Shown here: positions 46,001 through 55,085 of the stretch, in pieces
How positions within the stretch are numbered: the first letter of the stretch is position 1
Layout of the letters: each line of letters opens with the position of its first letter
Virus record (IMG/VR): IMGVR_UViG_3300022602_000024
Coordinates: 797 to 64,796 of that record
DNA: 64,000 nucleotides
Strand: one strand, 5' to 3'
Origin: a virus
Notes under the pieces: model-generated
Told to the model about the DNA's origin: nothing
The model's input: only the letters and a program-made list of their open reading frames with translations
Databases searched by the model: none
Position numbers and translations under genes: made by a program

Positions 46001-49000
46001 GTTTAAAGAATTTGTATTGGATCAAGCTGTATTCAATACTAATCCTGTTGCGTTTACCATTGGCGACACATATAGTACTGCAAATGCTATTATAGATTTT
46101 ACATTGGCAAATATTTATAATGCTAGCAATCTGTATACTACAAGCACATCAGTATATACTAATCGTACAAATACTTCTTATATAGAAGATTTGCCTACCA
46201 CTGGATATATGAATCTTCAAGACATTGATTATACTATATTTGATATTGCTAATATTAATCCTACTACAGAAAATATTACCAACTTGGGCGCAGGAAGCAA
46301 AATTTGGGTAGCAAAGAATTTTAGTGGACAATGGGATATACTTAGAGCAACAGAAACAAATTTAACTGCAACTGTATTAAGTTATGTTTTAGATAACTAC
46401 GCACAGTTAACTTTTAATAATGCTCACAATTTTAATACCGGTGATGTATTCATATTAAAATATTTTAATAATTCATATGACGGAATTTATACCATTGTTA
46501 ATGTACCTAACTTAACAACAGTGGTTATTGCCATAAATGACATTACCACTGGGTCAGCGTTGAACTCATTGAGCCCGTTAAAGAACTTGATGAGAGTATC
46601 TCATGTTAATGGAACAGGAACAGTATATCGTCTGACTTCGGCTCACGTGTCTACAGTCACAGATTTGGTTAACTTACCAGTACCGCCTAATGGTTGGTTA
46701 GATAATGATCATGTATGGGTAGACAACGCCAGTTCTGATGGGTGGGCAACATACACATACAATAAAACATGGCAAGCAAATTCATCTATTAGAATAACTG
46801 CTAACTCCGCAGTTAATAATTCTTACTTTGGGCATGTTACACGAATTAGCACAGACACTAATACAATATATGTAGGTAGTCCAGGTACACGACAAGTGCA
46901 GTTATTTGCCAATGTAACCGGAACTTATACCGCGACTACTACTCTATCAAATGTGGATAGCAGTTTTGGTACTGCAATAGAAACACAAGGCAATTTGTTG
47001 GCTGTCGGGGCACCTGTTAGCAGCAATGTACATGTTTATTTAGGAACGACACCAATACAAACTCTACATTCAACTGACGCTATGGAGTTGTTTGGCAGCA
47101 GTATATCAATGAGTGCAGATCAACATTGGTTGTATGTTGGCGCACCAGAGTCGGGTAATGTAAAAGCATTCTGGACTGCTACTGTAGGAACAAATACCAA
47201 CTACTGTTACATAGCGACCATTGGCACCACAACAGGCAACTTTGGACAAACTGTTAAAACCAACAGGGACGGGTCTATTGTGATTGTCGGTGCGCCTGCG
47301 GCCAATACTACAAAAACACAAAACGGCAATGTTTATGTTTACACTAGAACTGCCAACACATTTGTGTTAAGCCAAACTTTAACTAGTCAACATCAAAACA
47401 ACTATGCCAATTTTGGTACCAGTGTAGATATTGACAGCACGGCCACAAATCTATTCATTGGTGTTCCCGGATCTACAGCAGCTGGATATGCCAATGGACA
47501 AGTTGAAAGATATGTATTGACGGGATCAACCTATGTGTTCGATGAAATCATTGCACATCCATTTGGCGACATCGGAACATTTGGGTCTGCAGTCAGTGTT
47601 AGTAGTGATGCTAATATATTGGCAGTGGGCAGTGTTGGTTCGCCTAGTCAAGAAACAACCACATTTGACTACACTACTATGACCATTGATGCCGACACTA
47701 CTAAACTGGTAGATCGTATTTTTAACAGTGGGGCAACATATCTATTCCAACTTTTACAAGATTATTTAACTGGTACCGACGGAGAATATTTATATACACA
47801 AGAACTTGAAAGTCAGTTGTATTCTGGGGAAGAATATGGTGCTAGTGTTGCTGCCACTCGCGGAGTGATTGCAATCGGTGCACCCGGCTACAATAAAAAC
47901 CAAGGAACAGCATACATACTCACTAATAAAACTCAACAGTTGAATTGGAGTGTGACACGTAAACAGTCTCCCGCAGTTGACATCAATAGCATTAATAGAA
48001 CATTTATCTATAATAAAACTAATAATAACATTATTACTACACTGGATTTTATTGATCCAATAAAAGGCAAAATACTAAATGCAGTTGATAGAGATATTAA
48101 CTATAAACTAACTAAAGATCCAGCACTCTATAACAAAGGTTCAACTAGTATGGTTGAAAACTTGTCCTGGGGTCCAGAGCAAGTTGGTATAGTATGGTGG
48201 GATCTAAGCACAGTCAGATATATTAATTACGAGCAAGATACACTAACATATAGATTAACAAACTGGGGAACTGTATTCCCTGGTAGTAGTGTTGATGTAT
48301 ATCAATGGGTTGAAAGTACAGTTCCTCCAAGCCAATACACAGCCAATGGAGGAATTGGTATTCCGCTACATGCAGATAATTCTGCATATAGCACATACGG
48401 ATATGTGAATCCTGCCAATGGTGTATTGACAGTAAAGTATTATTTCTGGGTCCGAGATTTAACTCTGATTGCCAAAGGAAAAAATAATAGTGTCTATGCA
48501 ATTGCAGAATCTATTAGAAATCCACATAGTCAAGGCATACCTTATGCAACAGTACTTAGAGACGATACAGTTGCACTATACAATGTTGATACTTTATTGT
48601 CGGGGTCAAATAGTGTAATACAACTTGGCAGTCAGAATCCTGGCGAAACCAAAGAAACTAATCTAATACACAGTGAATATGCTTTGGTACAAGAAGGAAA
48701 CCCTAGTAGTAAAATACCAAATAGCATACTAATCAAATTAATAGACAGTTTGTCTGGAGTCGACAGAGCTGGTAATGTAGTGCCCGATCCTGCTCTTATA
48801 CCGAGTCAAGCATACGGAGTCAGCATACGCCCTCGCCAGTCAATGATAATAAATCAGCCATTGGCATTGAGCAACTATTTGAGTTTAGTTAACCCTTTAT
48901 TGCTAGCTTATCCTGTTGTGGAACGTAAAGTGTTAACCATATTAAACAGTAGTGAAGCTGCTCCAAATGCAGATTCTGGCGCTTATCAAATAACAGTCAA

Positions 49001-51479
49001 TAACATTGATGAATTAAGTTATGTGGATACTGCATTGTTGAGTGCAGGTTCTGCGGTGCTAGTGCTTGACGATAGTACACAATCAAGCAAATGGGCGATT
49101 TATACACTAGGAACCACGGGGGGAACCTTCCCAACAACACCAACTCGAGTTCAAAGTTATAAAACTAACTTGTATTGGACTCGTGCTGACTGGTACGATT
49201 CAAGTTACAATCCGACTTCAACACCAAACATAATTGTAGCCAACAAGTTAGAGTATGGTAAACTGACCTTAACTGCAAACACTTACGTTAAAGTATTGGA
49301 TGATGGCACAGGAAACTTTATTGTTTATTACATTGATAATAACTTAAAACAAACACTGGTAGGTATTCAAAATGGTACAATACAAATCAATACTACCACG
49401 ATTCCTGCACTTGAATTAAGACAAATATTGTTGGCCATGCAAGAAAATATTTTTGTTGATGACCTTGCAATAGAATATAATCAAATATTCTTTGCAATGA
49501 TCAAATACATATTAACAGAACAAAAAAATCTTGATTGGGTATTTAAGACCAGTTTCTTGAGTATTACGCAAAGTATTCGCAAGTTGGAAGAATTTCCAAG
49601 TTATGTTCCTGACAACCAAAACTTCTATTTGGATTACATCAATGAAGTTAAACCTTATCGTACAGAAATTCGTGAATTTGTTGCTGACTATGTTGGTAAC
49701 GATACCTACGGCAGTGACATTACCGATTTTGACTTAACACCATATTGGGACACCAACTTAAACATATATCGTAGCCCCAATGGCGAACAAGTTTATGACT
49801 CTGTGTTACAAGCCACTGGAGAAAACAGTCAGTGGAACAACAGTCACAAATATCAAGTCACTGGTGCAGTGATTGAAAATTCAGGATCTGGTTATATAAT
49901 CCCTCCACAGGTAGTTATATCTGGCGGTGGTGGCACTGGTGCCACCGGCTACGCAGTGCTAAATGAATCTGGCGGTGTTGCTGCAATTTCTATAACTAAC
50001 CCAGGATCCGGATATACAACAACTCCCTCTATACAGATCAATGGCGGAACTAATACCGCTACTGCTTATGCAATACTAAGAAATATTTACAACAGTGATA
50101 CTGGTGTTGGTCACAATCTTGTGCGAAGCATCAGTACCACAATGAAGTTTGACCGTATTAGTTATACTACGTCAAATACATTTGTGTACTGGGATACAGT
50201 AATTGCTGGACAATATATTACCGCTAATACAGTAATATCATTGAATGAAATGTTGTATAAAACAAAGGATAATATCATCATTGATGCCAACGTTACGTTC
50301 CCTGTAGCAAACGTTACAAGTATTGCTGCTGGGTCATTCGACAATGCAGCAGATCGCATTACTGCATTTAACCAAAATGCAGATCTTGGATTATACTTGG
50401 GCGGTATCAACTACCCAGGGGTAAAAGTTGATGGTAATACGTATCTTGGAACTACGTATGATACAAAGATTCAAAGTTTCTATGGAAATGTCTTGGGAGT
50501 TGATCCTAACGACATTGTAGTTGACGGTGGAGCATATTACGATACCTACAATAGTCATGCCCCAGAAGAAATGATTCCAGGTCGTTTGTACGACAGCTTG
50601 AATATCAGTGTATACACTGGTATTGCTGGCAACACAAGCACCATTGGATACAGAATAACACACGGTATGACTACAGATCCCACTACTGGTTATGTGCTAA
50701 ATCCTTCATTTTTGACCTTCAACGCCAATGCCGCGTTAATCGGCGGAAATGGGTGGGACTATTATGCACTTGGACGTTACGGAAATGTTAACTATCAAAA
50801 CTGGCCACAATACTATGCTATTTTTGCTGGTAATACCTCAACCCTAACTTCTGATTTACACCAGACTGATACATATATTCATGTGAGCAATGCGCAGGCA
50901 TTTGCTAATCCTAACCCTGAATTGGCAATACCTGGCGTAGTTTATATCAATGGTGAAAAGATTGTATTCTACAAAAACTACAGTCAAGAACCAGTTACTC
51001 CATGGGCAGCTAATTTGATTGTGCCCGCAGGAACTTTGGTGTCCTATGGAAATTTGGCAAATATTCAATTAACCACAGGCAACGTACAATCAAATGTGTA
51101 TTTGACCACTGGTAATGTATTTGCACGTTATTTTGCCAACATCACTGCAAACTTGACATTGATTGATATTAATTCTCTGGGACAAATACGCAGAGGCGTA
51201 GATGGTACTGCAACACCTACAGTACAGGTTGATGGTAGCAACGTAGTAGAAAGCGATATTATGCAACTAATACCTGGTGGCAATGTAGTGCACTTAACTA
51301 GCTGGATTGAAACAGAGACTGCGTTTGCGGCAAACATTACTGATCAAAACGGCAATTATATTGCTACAGATCCATCAGGAACAGTGATTCTCAATACTGG
51401 ATTAACCGTTGGACTGCCGGCTCCTGCATTAGAATACAGTTTAACTCCGCAAGCACAGTTCATCAAAGGGCAAGGTTAA
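40074..51479 (+). CDS. Giant composite baseplate/virion protein (3801 aa) at the gp7 position
   Basis: One unbroken frame of 11.4 kb starts MALFNTINFLPSVFQTVTNQ. Modules seen by eye: a cupredoxin-like segment at about 155-245 (GTYQFVINQPGINFWIQ...NNGTDSGTITFTVP); a YTITSVGTTDFTAIGA module at about 711-757; a CBM5/12-like segment at about 1822-1863 (YKLGDIVIYNNRYYTAS); an FG-GAP-type beta-propeller at about 2240-2620 (repeated FG.[AS][VI]....D...[LI].[VI]G.P); a Gly-rich GSGY..PP.V.ISGGGG module at about 3268-3335. A conserved block DYINEVKPYRTEIREFVADY lies near 3185-3210. T4 has gp7 (1032 residues) after gp6; whether this is a highly enlarged gp7 or a replacement is unknown. It is probably a peripheral baseplate protein. 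Confidence 0.8.
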   Translation: MALFNTINFLPSVFQTVTNQRFLGATLDQLVTDAVNVPTDGYIGRTFAPTYQAGDNYIPELNELRKNYQLEASVVVTDKNNNIEFNAGFIDLLNSLYSNGGIVNNQQRLFAGDKYNYDGHFDYDKFVNYYNYYWLPNGPLDANGNPTSVAVSAAGTPYSAIYTVTRNTALGGYVFSGLGTQPNLPLTLARSGTYQFVINQPGINFWIQSDSGIAGTKSNLPSVSTRSVFGVKNNGTDSGTITFTVPSSSSQDFYANMPVVANVDAAVNNLKYKDIQGQLLSTFLANNGSGIDGINNSLSGKKFIFVYEITTDADWTVNGVTIPAAQRNSVWQITVNNTNGIMSLNPVQTVTPLTKVSITSGKTYASVQFWLNNNFQYLTIPNITAAQEFLYYQDSLNPDFNGVIKLVDNSSAVIDVEAEIIGKTGYVSPNGVLFTNGLKIQFDATVTSATYAGNQYYVEGVGTGMTLVPVSELVSPIPVGAFGIDTNEEADYITINRASQDRNPWSVGNHWFHKDVIEATAKYNNEQVTIASYGPNIAGRRPIIEFEPNLQLFNYGKQAGNKITYITFEATDAFADIEGQRTYTLDGHVLKNGDRIVFANDYDITIVNEIWEVQIQEVSAGIQYLTLVETTDDPVLPGQNFLVTSGLHAGKIYQYNGTWNSIPCQIKYTLNQPPLFDLVDSNGYSFADTTVYPGSTFAGTQFFGYNVPTVSAGSFIVGSTYTITSVGTTDFTAIGASANQYGITFTATGVGTGTGMACSVSLADTLLGFPLTYQNFNNIGDIQFSNYYDTDTFTYVENQSVVAVNCNSGYLNKNSGLTTSTKLNNWVSSIEVTEQFQTFTNFFNGRTLPLNGVETAYVPIDVLPVTQKTIPHIKVYLNNNLLMGPGTATNPQDYQISQFGIYNAITLTTLPTVGDKIDVKIFSNTASSLGYYEVPDNLDFNALNENFETITLGQIRTHYNTLIENKAVGTTTTPPLQDSYLKQQGGTILKHDSPLVYAMTFLADPTVNFENGINLARREYTKFKNKFLNLSTTLSTLNYSDVAGSVDKILQNINGIKNSSFPWYYSDMVPQGSNYFTITYNVVNARQTQYEISSIFNNTVISNRSVLIYVNGVQKTVGADYNFSLVSPSVTFTNTLTVGDVIVIREYSSTDGNYIPETPSKLGLYPSTPPEIYVDNTYQTPTTVIRGHDGSLTPAFGDFRDQFLLELELRIYNNIKSNYANNQIDLSAITPGRFRTTDYSLAEYNQVLAQHFLTWVGSNSVDYTSNSGYSPNNPWTWNYGEFPDIVDGTYLQGFWRAIYKYWYDTDTPNLTPWEMLGFSSRPSWWTKRYGPAPYTSGNTLLWEDMEAGYVWNNGTPYTNTNYARPGLTTLNGRGFVPVDSAGNLLTPTQIPVFKQYNYSGASSNFSVGQQGPVETAWRRSSDYPFAVQNTLALLYPAKYFATQLDTSRFYKNSATGQFTDSSNRAIAPKLLTVNGATVNGTVQRTSGYINWIADGIKNLGMDPAALITEYFTNLSVQLNYKVGGFIDQNLITISAEQTTPGSTNASVIIPDTNYKVYLSKSVPVSSLIYSAVIIELTSLGYSVKGYDTNNPFFSIIPSIASGNVIPVTANNITVQLYQDKTNTVQTVPYGTTFTSIQQTADFLYSYERYLISQGLVFNTFNPDLNIEQNWTLSIQEFMYWAQQGWAPGNVIILNPISTQLELNVPGAVIDEINNTSNGNRILDENFNPIKSNFFNIIRTDGPDGNRSLISTINGSTIAYAHLSLVQYEHVLVFDNVDAFGDIIYIPSQGTRQYRLKLNGTKTGAWNGALSAPGYIYSNPNLKTWSTGTDYKLGDIVIYNNRYYTASQDIPAATTFNLSLWTPINQSDIQTGLLSNFALNAEEFVNFYDVDNPPQNKIYQEYASGLIGFRQRQYLTDLGVSLPTQTKFYQGFIKQKGTNNAINALTKANFNNVQGNLNVYEEWAFLAGVYGGVNSNQFKEFVLDQAVFNTNPVAFTIGDTYSTANAIIDFTLANIYNASNLYTTSTSVYTNRTNTSYIEDLPTTGYMNLQDIDYTIFDIANINPTTENITNLGAGSKIWVAKNFSGQWDILRATETNLTATVLSYVLDNYAQLTFNNAHNFNTGDVFILKYFNNSYDGIYTIVNVPNLTTVVIAINDITTGSALNSLSPLKNLMRVSHVNGTGTVYRLTSAHVSTVTDLVNLPVPPNGWLDNDHVWVDNASSDGWATYTYNKTWQANSSIRITANSAVNNSYFGHVTRISTDTNTIYVGSPGTRQVQLFANVTGTYTATTTLSNVDSSFGTAIETQGNLLAVGAPVSSNVHVYLGTTPIQTLHSTDAMELFGSSISMSADQHWLYVGAPESGNVKAFWTATVGTNTNYCYIATIGTTTGNFGQTVKTNRDGSIVIVGAPAANTTKTQNGNVYVYTRTANTFVLSQTLTSQHQNNYANFGTSVDIDSTATNLFIGVPGSTAAGYANGQVERYVLTGSTYVFDEIIAHPFGDIGTFGSAVSVSSDANILAVGSVGSPSQETTTFDYTTMTIDADTTKLVDRIFNSGATYLFQLLQDYLTGTDGEYLYTQELESQLYSGEEYGASVAATRGVIAIGAPGYNKNQGTAYILTNKTQQLNWSVTRKQSPAVDINSINRTFIYNKTNNNIITTLDFIDPIKGKILNAVDRDINYKLTKDPALYNKGSTSMVENLSWGPEQVGIVWWDLSTVRYINYEQDTLTYRLTNWGTVFPGSSVDVYQWVESTVPPSQYTANGGIGIPLHADNSAYSTYGYVNPANGVLTVKYYFWVRDLTLIAKGKNNSVYAIAESIRNPHSQGIPYATVLRDDTVALYNVDTLLSGSNSVIQLGSQNPGETKETNLIHSEYALVQEGNPSSKIPNSILIKLIDSLSGVDRAGNVVPDPALIPSQAYGVSIRPRQSMIINQPLALSNYLSLVNPLLLAYPVVERKVLTILNSSEAAPNADSGAYQITVNNIDELSYVDTALLSAGSAVLVLDDSTQSSKWAIYTLGTTGGTFPTTPTRVQSYKTNLYWTRADWYDSSYNPTSTPNIIVANKLEYGKLTLTANTYVKVLDDGTGNFIVYYIDNNLKQTLVGIQNGTIQINTTTIPALELRQILLAMQENIFVDDLAIEYNQIFFAMIKYILTEQKNLDWVFKTSFLSITQSIRKLEEFPSYVPDNQNFYLDYINEVKPYRTEIREFVADYVGNDTYGSDITDFDLTPYWDTNLNIYRSPNGEQVYDSVLQATGENSQWNNSHKYQVTGAVIENSGSGYIIPPQVVISGGGGTGATGYAVLNESGGVAAISITNPGSGYTTTPSIQINGGTNTATAYAILRNIYNSDTGVGHNLVRSISTTMKFDRISYTTSNTFVYWDTVIAGQYITANTVISLNEMLYKTKDNIIIDANVTFPVANVTSIAAGSFDNAADRITAFNQNADLGLYLGGINYPGVKVDGNTYLGTTYDTKIQSFYGNVLGVDPNDIVVDGGAYYDTYNSHAPEEMIPGRLYDSLNISVYTGIAGNTSTIGYRITHGMTTDPTTGYVLNPSFLTFNANAALIGGNGWDYYALGRYGNVNYQNWPQYYAIFAGNTSTLTSDLHQTDTYIHVSNAQAFANPNPELAIPGVVYINGEKIVFYKNYSQEPVTPWAANLIVPAGTLVSYGNLANIQLTTGNVQSNVYLTTGNVFARYFANITANLTLIDINSLGQIRRGVDGTATPTVQVDGSNVVESDIMQLIPGGNVVHLTSWIETETAFAANITDQNGNYIATDPSGTVILNTGLTVGLPAPALEYSLTPQAQFIKGQG

Positions 51480-51486
51480 TATGCTG

Positions 51487-51494
51487 AATAAATA
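51487..51494 (+). promoter_or_regulatory. Late-promoter-like box AATAAATA
   Basis: Seven of eight matches to TATAAATA on the plus strand in the 39-bp gap after the giant gene, 25 bp before the next start. Confidence 0.48.
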
Positions 51495-51518
51495 TAGTAT
51501 TAAAGGTATAGAACTACT

Positions 51519-52733
51519 ATGAGCATTACTACAACAACAATTAACCAACTGCCCGCTGGCATACTGACGGATAATATGGTATTCCCTGCGGAAGCAAATA
51601 TCATAGTAGGAAATGCAACAGTTAGTATTACTGCACAAGCACTTAAAAGTTATGTAGCGGCCAATATTACCCCAATAACAGTATATGCCACTACAGGCAC
51701 AGCCCCGTTTGTAATCTCTAGTACTACATTAGTTCCTAACTTGTATGTTGCTCGTGCAAATGTAGCAGATACAACCACAAATGGACTAACAATAAACACT
51801 ACGTTTACTGGCACAGGCGATTTAAGTATAACCGGAAACTATACTACATTAACCACAACACTGGCTGCGGTTAACTCTACTGTTGGTACATTTGGCGGTC
51901 GATTATCTAACTCTTTTGTTATTCCTCAGGTTGTAGTTAACAGCAAAGGTCTGGTAACTGGTGTAGCTAATGTGTTTATTACAACACCGCAACTCCAAGG
52001 ATTAACCACTTCTGCAGACATAACGCCTATTGTAGGATCCAATGCTGCAGTTAACTTAGGTAGTTCAACACTATGGTTTAACAACGCTTATGTTAATAAC
52101 CTAATAGGAGCTGCTAGTAATCTAACATTAACTGGGATTACATCAACTGGTACGTTAATACCATCTGCAAACTTAACTTACAATCTAGGCAGTACAGCCA
52201 ATTGGTACAACACTTTATATGTCAACAGTATTACTTCTGCATCATCGGGCGGTGGACTGACTGTTACTGGAAGTATTATTCCTACTGCTAATGCTAGTTA
52301 CAATTTGGGAAGTACTACTGCTTGGTGGAATACAGTTTATGGTACAGCAGTTCATGCACTATACGCTGACTTGGCAGAGAACTACGAAAGTGATGTAGAA
52401 TATCCTCCAGGTACAGTTGTGGTATTTGGTGATGAGACCGAAGTTACTATCAGTACAGGACCAAACGACCGTCGTGTAGCTGGTGTGGTATCAACTGCTC
52501 CTGCTTATTTGATGAATAAATCACAAAAAGGTGTAAGCGTAGCATTGCAAGGCCGTGTACCGTGTCAAGTTATAGGCAATATCCGTCGAGGCGACATGTT
52601 GGTAACTAGCCAATTTCCCGGAGTAGCCATGGTCAATAATGATCCCCGTCCAGGAACAGTGATAGGTAAAGCATTAGAAAATTATAGCGAACCAGCAGTA
52701 GGAGTTATTGAAGTAGTGGTAGGACGTTTATAA
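51519..52733 (+). CDS. Fibre protein with C-terminal Peptidase_G2-like/chaperone-type domain
   Basis: The 404-residue protein starts MSITTTTINQLPAGILTDNM. Residues about 175-280 hold repeated NLGSxxxWxNxxYxNxI units (NLGSSTLWFNNAYVNNL, NLGSTANWYNTLYVNSI). Residues about 280-404 (ALYADLAENYESDVEYPPGT ... VSVALQGRVPCQVIGNIRRGD) match a C-terminal domain common in phage fibre proteins, often annotated as Peptidase_G2 or an intramolecular chaperone. The same domain ends the 449-residue protein at 60589. It is likely a trimeric fibre; self-cleavage cannot be judged from sequence. Confidence 0.75.
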   Translation: MSITTTTINQLPAGILTDNMVFPAEANIIVGNATVSITAQALKSYVAANITPITVYATTGTAPFVISSTTLVPNLYVARANVADTTTNGLTINTTFTGTGDLSITGNYTTLTTTLAAVNSTVGTFGGRLSNSFVIPQVVVNSKGLVTGVANVFITTPQLQGLTTSADITPIVGSNAAVNLGSSTLWFNNAYVNNLIGAASNLTLTGITSTGTLIPSANLTYNLGSTANWYNTLYVNSITSASSGGGLTVTGSIIPTANASYNLGSTTAWWNTVYGTAVHALYADLAENYESDVEYPPGTVVVFGDETEVTISTGPNDRRVAGVVSTAPAYLMNKSQKGVSVALQGRVPCQVIGNIRRGDMLVTSQFPGVAMVNNDPRPGTVIGKALENYSEPAVGVIEVVVGRL

Positions 52734-52750
52734 TCGCCACGGAAAAATAC

Positions 52751-52758
52751 AATAAATA
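52751..52758 (+). promoter_or_regulatory. Late-promoter-like box AATAAATA
   Basis: Seven of eight matches to TATAAATA on the plus strand, ending one base before the ATG at 52760. If active, its transcript would start inside the annotated gene and favour an inner ATG at 52787. Confidence 0.3.
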
Positions 52759-52759
52759 T

Positions 52760-53458
52760 ATGGATAAGCAACAAAGTACAAACACTATGGATAATAAAAC
52801 CCAACCAACCGCTGAAGTTAAACCTGAAAAAAAGCCTAACGAATCATCGGGCATTTATATTCGCGGACACATTAAAATCTTTGATCCTGAAACCAAGGAA
52901 GTTTATATTGACAAAGCCAATGCTATCCACTATGAGAATATGAGTATTGCGTTGGCTAACAGTATTGCTGATAAAGGACAAAACTTTATCTATGAAATGA
53001 ATTTTGGTAACGGTGGTACCAGTGTTGATCCTACAGGCATTATTACATATCTTCCTACCAACACAGTGGGTCAAAATGCCAACTTGTACAATCCCACTTA
53101 TAGTAAGATTGTCGATGATACTGCTATTGCAAATCCAGACCCAGTTAATAACAAAATGACAGTGAGTCATATTCCTGGCACAGTATACACAGATATACTA
53201 GTAAGTTGTTTACTTGATTACGGCGAACCTTCGGGGCAAAGTGCATTTGACAACAGTACCAACTTAAGCGGCCAGTATGTATTTGACGAACTGGGCTTGC
53301 GTGGTCGTAGTACTGATGGCACTAGTGGACTAACAAGTACCGGACTATTGCTAACACACGTGGTATTTCATCCAGTACAAAAAGCATTAAATCGTTTAAT
53401 TCAAATTGATTATACTGTGCGCATTCAAACTTTAACTAATCTAAGTTCAATAGGATAA
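52760..53458 (+). CDS. Conserved T4-like structural protein in the fibre locus (232 aa)
   Basis: After a polar, charged N-terminus of about 30 residues comes a well-defined domain: IYIRGHIKIFDPETKEV, KANAIHYENMSIALANSIA, IYEMNFGNGGTSVDPTGIIT, then YVFDELGLRGRS and HVVFHPVQKALNRLIQIDYT. This pattern is conserved in aquatic T4-like phages beside fibre and baseplate genes, but I know no assigned function. The start at 52760 has an ACGGAA site; an inner ATG at 52787 would remove a nonconserved-looking nine residues. The next gene begins 4 bp after the stop. Probably a baseplate or fibre-attachment component. Confidence 0.7.
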   Translation: MDKQQSTNTMDNKTQPTAEVKPEKKPNESSGIYIRGHIKIFDPETKEVYIDKANAIHYENMSIALANSIADKGQNFIYEMNFGNGGTSVDPTGIITYLPTNTVGQNANLYNPTYSKIVDDTAIANPDPVNNKMTVSHIPGTVYTDILVSCLLDYGEPSGQSAFDNSTNLSGQYVFDELGLRGRSTDGTSGLTSTGLLLTHVVFHPVQKALNRLIQIDYTVRIQTLTNLSSIG

Positions 53459-53462
53459 TTAA

Positions 53463-55082
53463 ATGAGTTATACCATATCATTAACAGACGGCACGGTACT
53501 AAACACACCACTTATGCCTGCAGGTACTCTTGCAGACGGAACCACAGACAGTACAACAGGTTTAACACTAGTTGGTCGCAACTACACTGGCTACGGTGGT
53601 ATTCAAAATGAAAACTTTATAAAGTTGTTGGAAAACTTTGCCGACACTATCCCGCCTACACAGAGTGTTAACGCTACTATTCCATTAGTTGGTACCATAT
53701 GGTATGACACTGGCAATAACTTATTAAAAGTTTTTGATGGCACAAACTTTAATGTGATCAGTGGACGTCAAGCTGGTGCTACTGCTCCTACTGCCAAGAA
53801 CGTTGGAGATCAATGGTGGGATACTGTTAACTTACAGTTGAATTCTTGGACTGGCACTGCCTGGCAAGTGATTGGACCAAACTATACTGCTGGACAAGGC
53901 CTAACAGGATCCGTACCTGGAACTATTGTTGATAGTAATTCAACTGCGCACACGGTTGCAAACACTTATGCTGGCGGCGAACTAATAAGTATTTCAAGTT
54001 ATGATGCAGCTTTTACTCCTGCCACTGCAATTGCTAATTTTCCTGCAACTATTGCTCCTGGTATTACTGTAGCAAATACTTCTACATTTGTTGGCACTGC
54101 AACTAACAGTACAACAGTTGGTGGATTGTCTCCAACTGTATTTGCAAGAAAAGATATTCCTACAACTTTTGCTAGTGATATTACAGTAACTGGCAATTTA
54201 GTTAATAACGGAGCAAACATATCTGTTGTTAATAACTCATTCAGATTACATAATCACAATATCCAGGGCAATATTGAACTTCGGGTTACGGCTGATTCGG
54301 GCTTCCCTCTCGGCTCAATTACTGCACTAAAAATCAATGGTGCAGATGGCACTGCTCAAGTGTATGCAGATCCTACTACTCCCACTGGCATTGCTACTAA
54401 AAACTACGTTGACGCAGTTAGTTCTAGTGTTAACAACACAGTATCTGCTATTACCTCAGAGATAAATGCTAATGTATCGGCAATACAAGCAGATTATCTT
54501 GCTAACATATCAGTGGTGACTAACCAATTGATATCTCAAATTACCGCAGTGGAAAATGCTGCAGTAGCTAATATCACTGCGGTAGCGTCGGCTTTGGTGT
54601 CAAATGTTACATTGATAGTTGCTAATCTAGCAACAACTGCATCTAATATTAATGCATTAAATGGCGGATTAAATACCAAAGCACCAATAGCAAGTCCGAC
54701 ATTTACTGGAACTCCGGCAGCTCCAACACCATCACCAAACAACAATAGCACAACTATTGCTACAACTGCATATGTAGATGCTTCGGCTGGTGTTTTGGCA
54801 GCTGATTATAATAGCAAATTTACCAGCGAAGTGTCAGCAAGAAACGCTGCAATTACAGCTGCCACAGGATCATTTGCACCCAAGGCAAATCCGACATTTA
54901 CTGGCACGGTCAGTGCACCAACTCCGTCATCGGGTGATAATAGCGGAACAGTTGCTACCACTGCATTTGTACATGCCGCAGTGGGTGGCATTGGTAGTAG
55001 CTGGCAAGGAAGCGGGTATACTGTTGCTGGATCGCCGCCATCGGGTGGCTCCAATGGAGATTTTTGGTTCCAGGTAGGATAA
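53463..55082 (+). CDS. Tail fibre protein, paralogue A (539 aa)
   Basis: The N-terminal about 200 residues (MSYTISLTDGTVLNTPLMPA; GYGGIQNENFIKLLENFAD; GTIWYDTGNNLLKVFDG; DQWWDTVNLQLNSWTG) are shared with the proteins at 58864 and 60589 and probably form a common baseplate or fibre attachment domain. A coiled-coil-like Ala/Val/Ser region (about 315-395) follows, then two copies of PTFTGTxxAPTPSxxxxSxTxATTAxV, a repeat common in fibre shafts. The C-terminus ends SGGSNGDFWFQVG. Role in adsorption inferred. Confidence 0.78.
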   Translation: MSYTISLTDGTVLNTPLMPAGTLADGTTDSTTGLTLVGRNYTGYGGIQNENFIKLLENFADTIPPTQSVNATIPLVGTIWYDTGNNLLKVFDGTNFNVISGRQAGATAPTAKNVGDQWWDTVNLQLNSWTGTAWQVIGPNYTAGQGLTGSVPGTIVDSNSTAHTVANTYAGGELISISSYDAAFTPATAIANFPATIAPGITVANTSTFVGTATNSTTVGGLSPTVFARKDIPTTFASDITVTGNLVNNGANISVVNNSFRLHNHNIQGNIELRVTADSGFPLGSITALKINGADGTAQVYADPTTPTGIATKNYVDAVSSSVNNTVSAITSEINANVSAIQADYLANISVVTNQLISQITAVENAAVANITAVASALVSNVTLIVANLATTASNINALNGGLNTKAPIASPTFTGTPAAPTPSPNNNSTTIATTAYVDASAGVLAADYNSKFTSEVSARNAAITAATGSFAPKANPTFTGTVSAPTPSSGDNSGTVATTAFVHAAVGGIGSSWQGSGYTVAGSPPSGGSNGDFWFQVG

Positions 55083-55085
55083 CAC

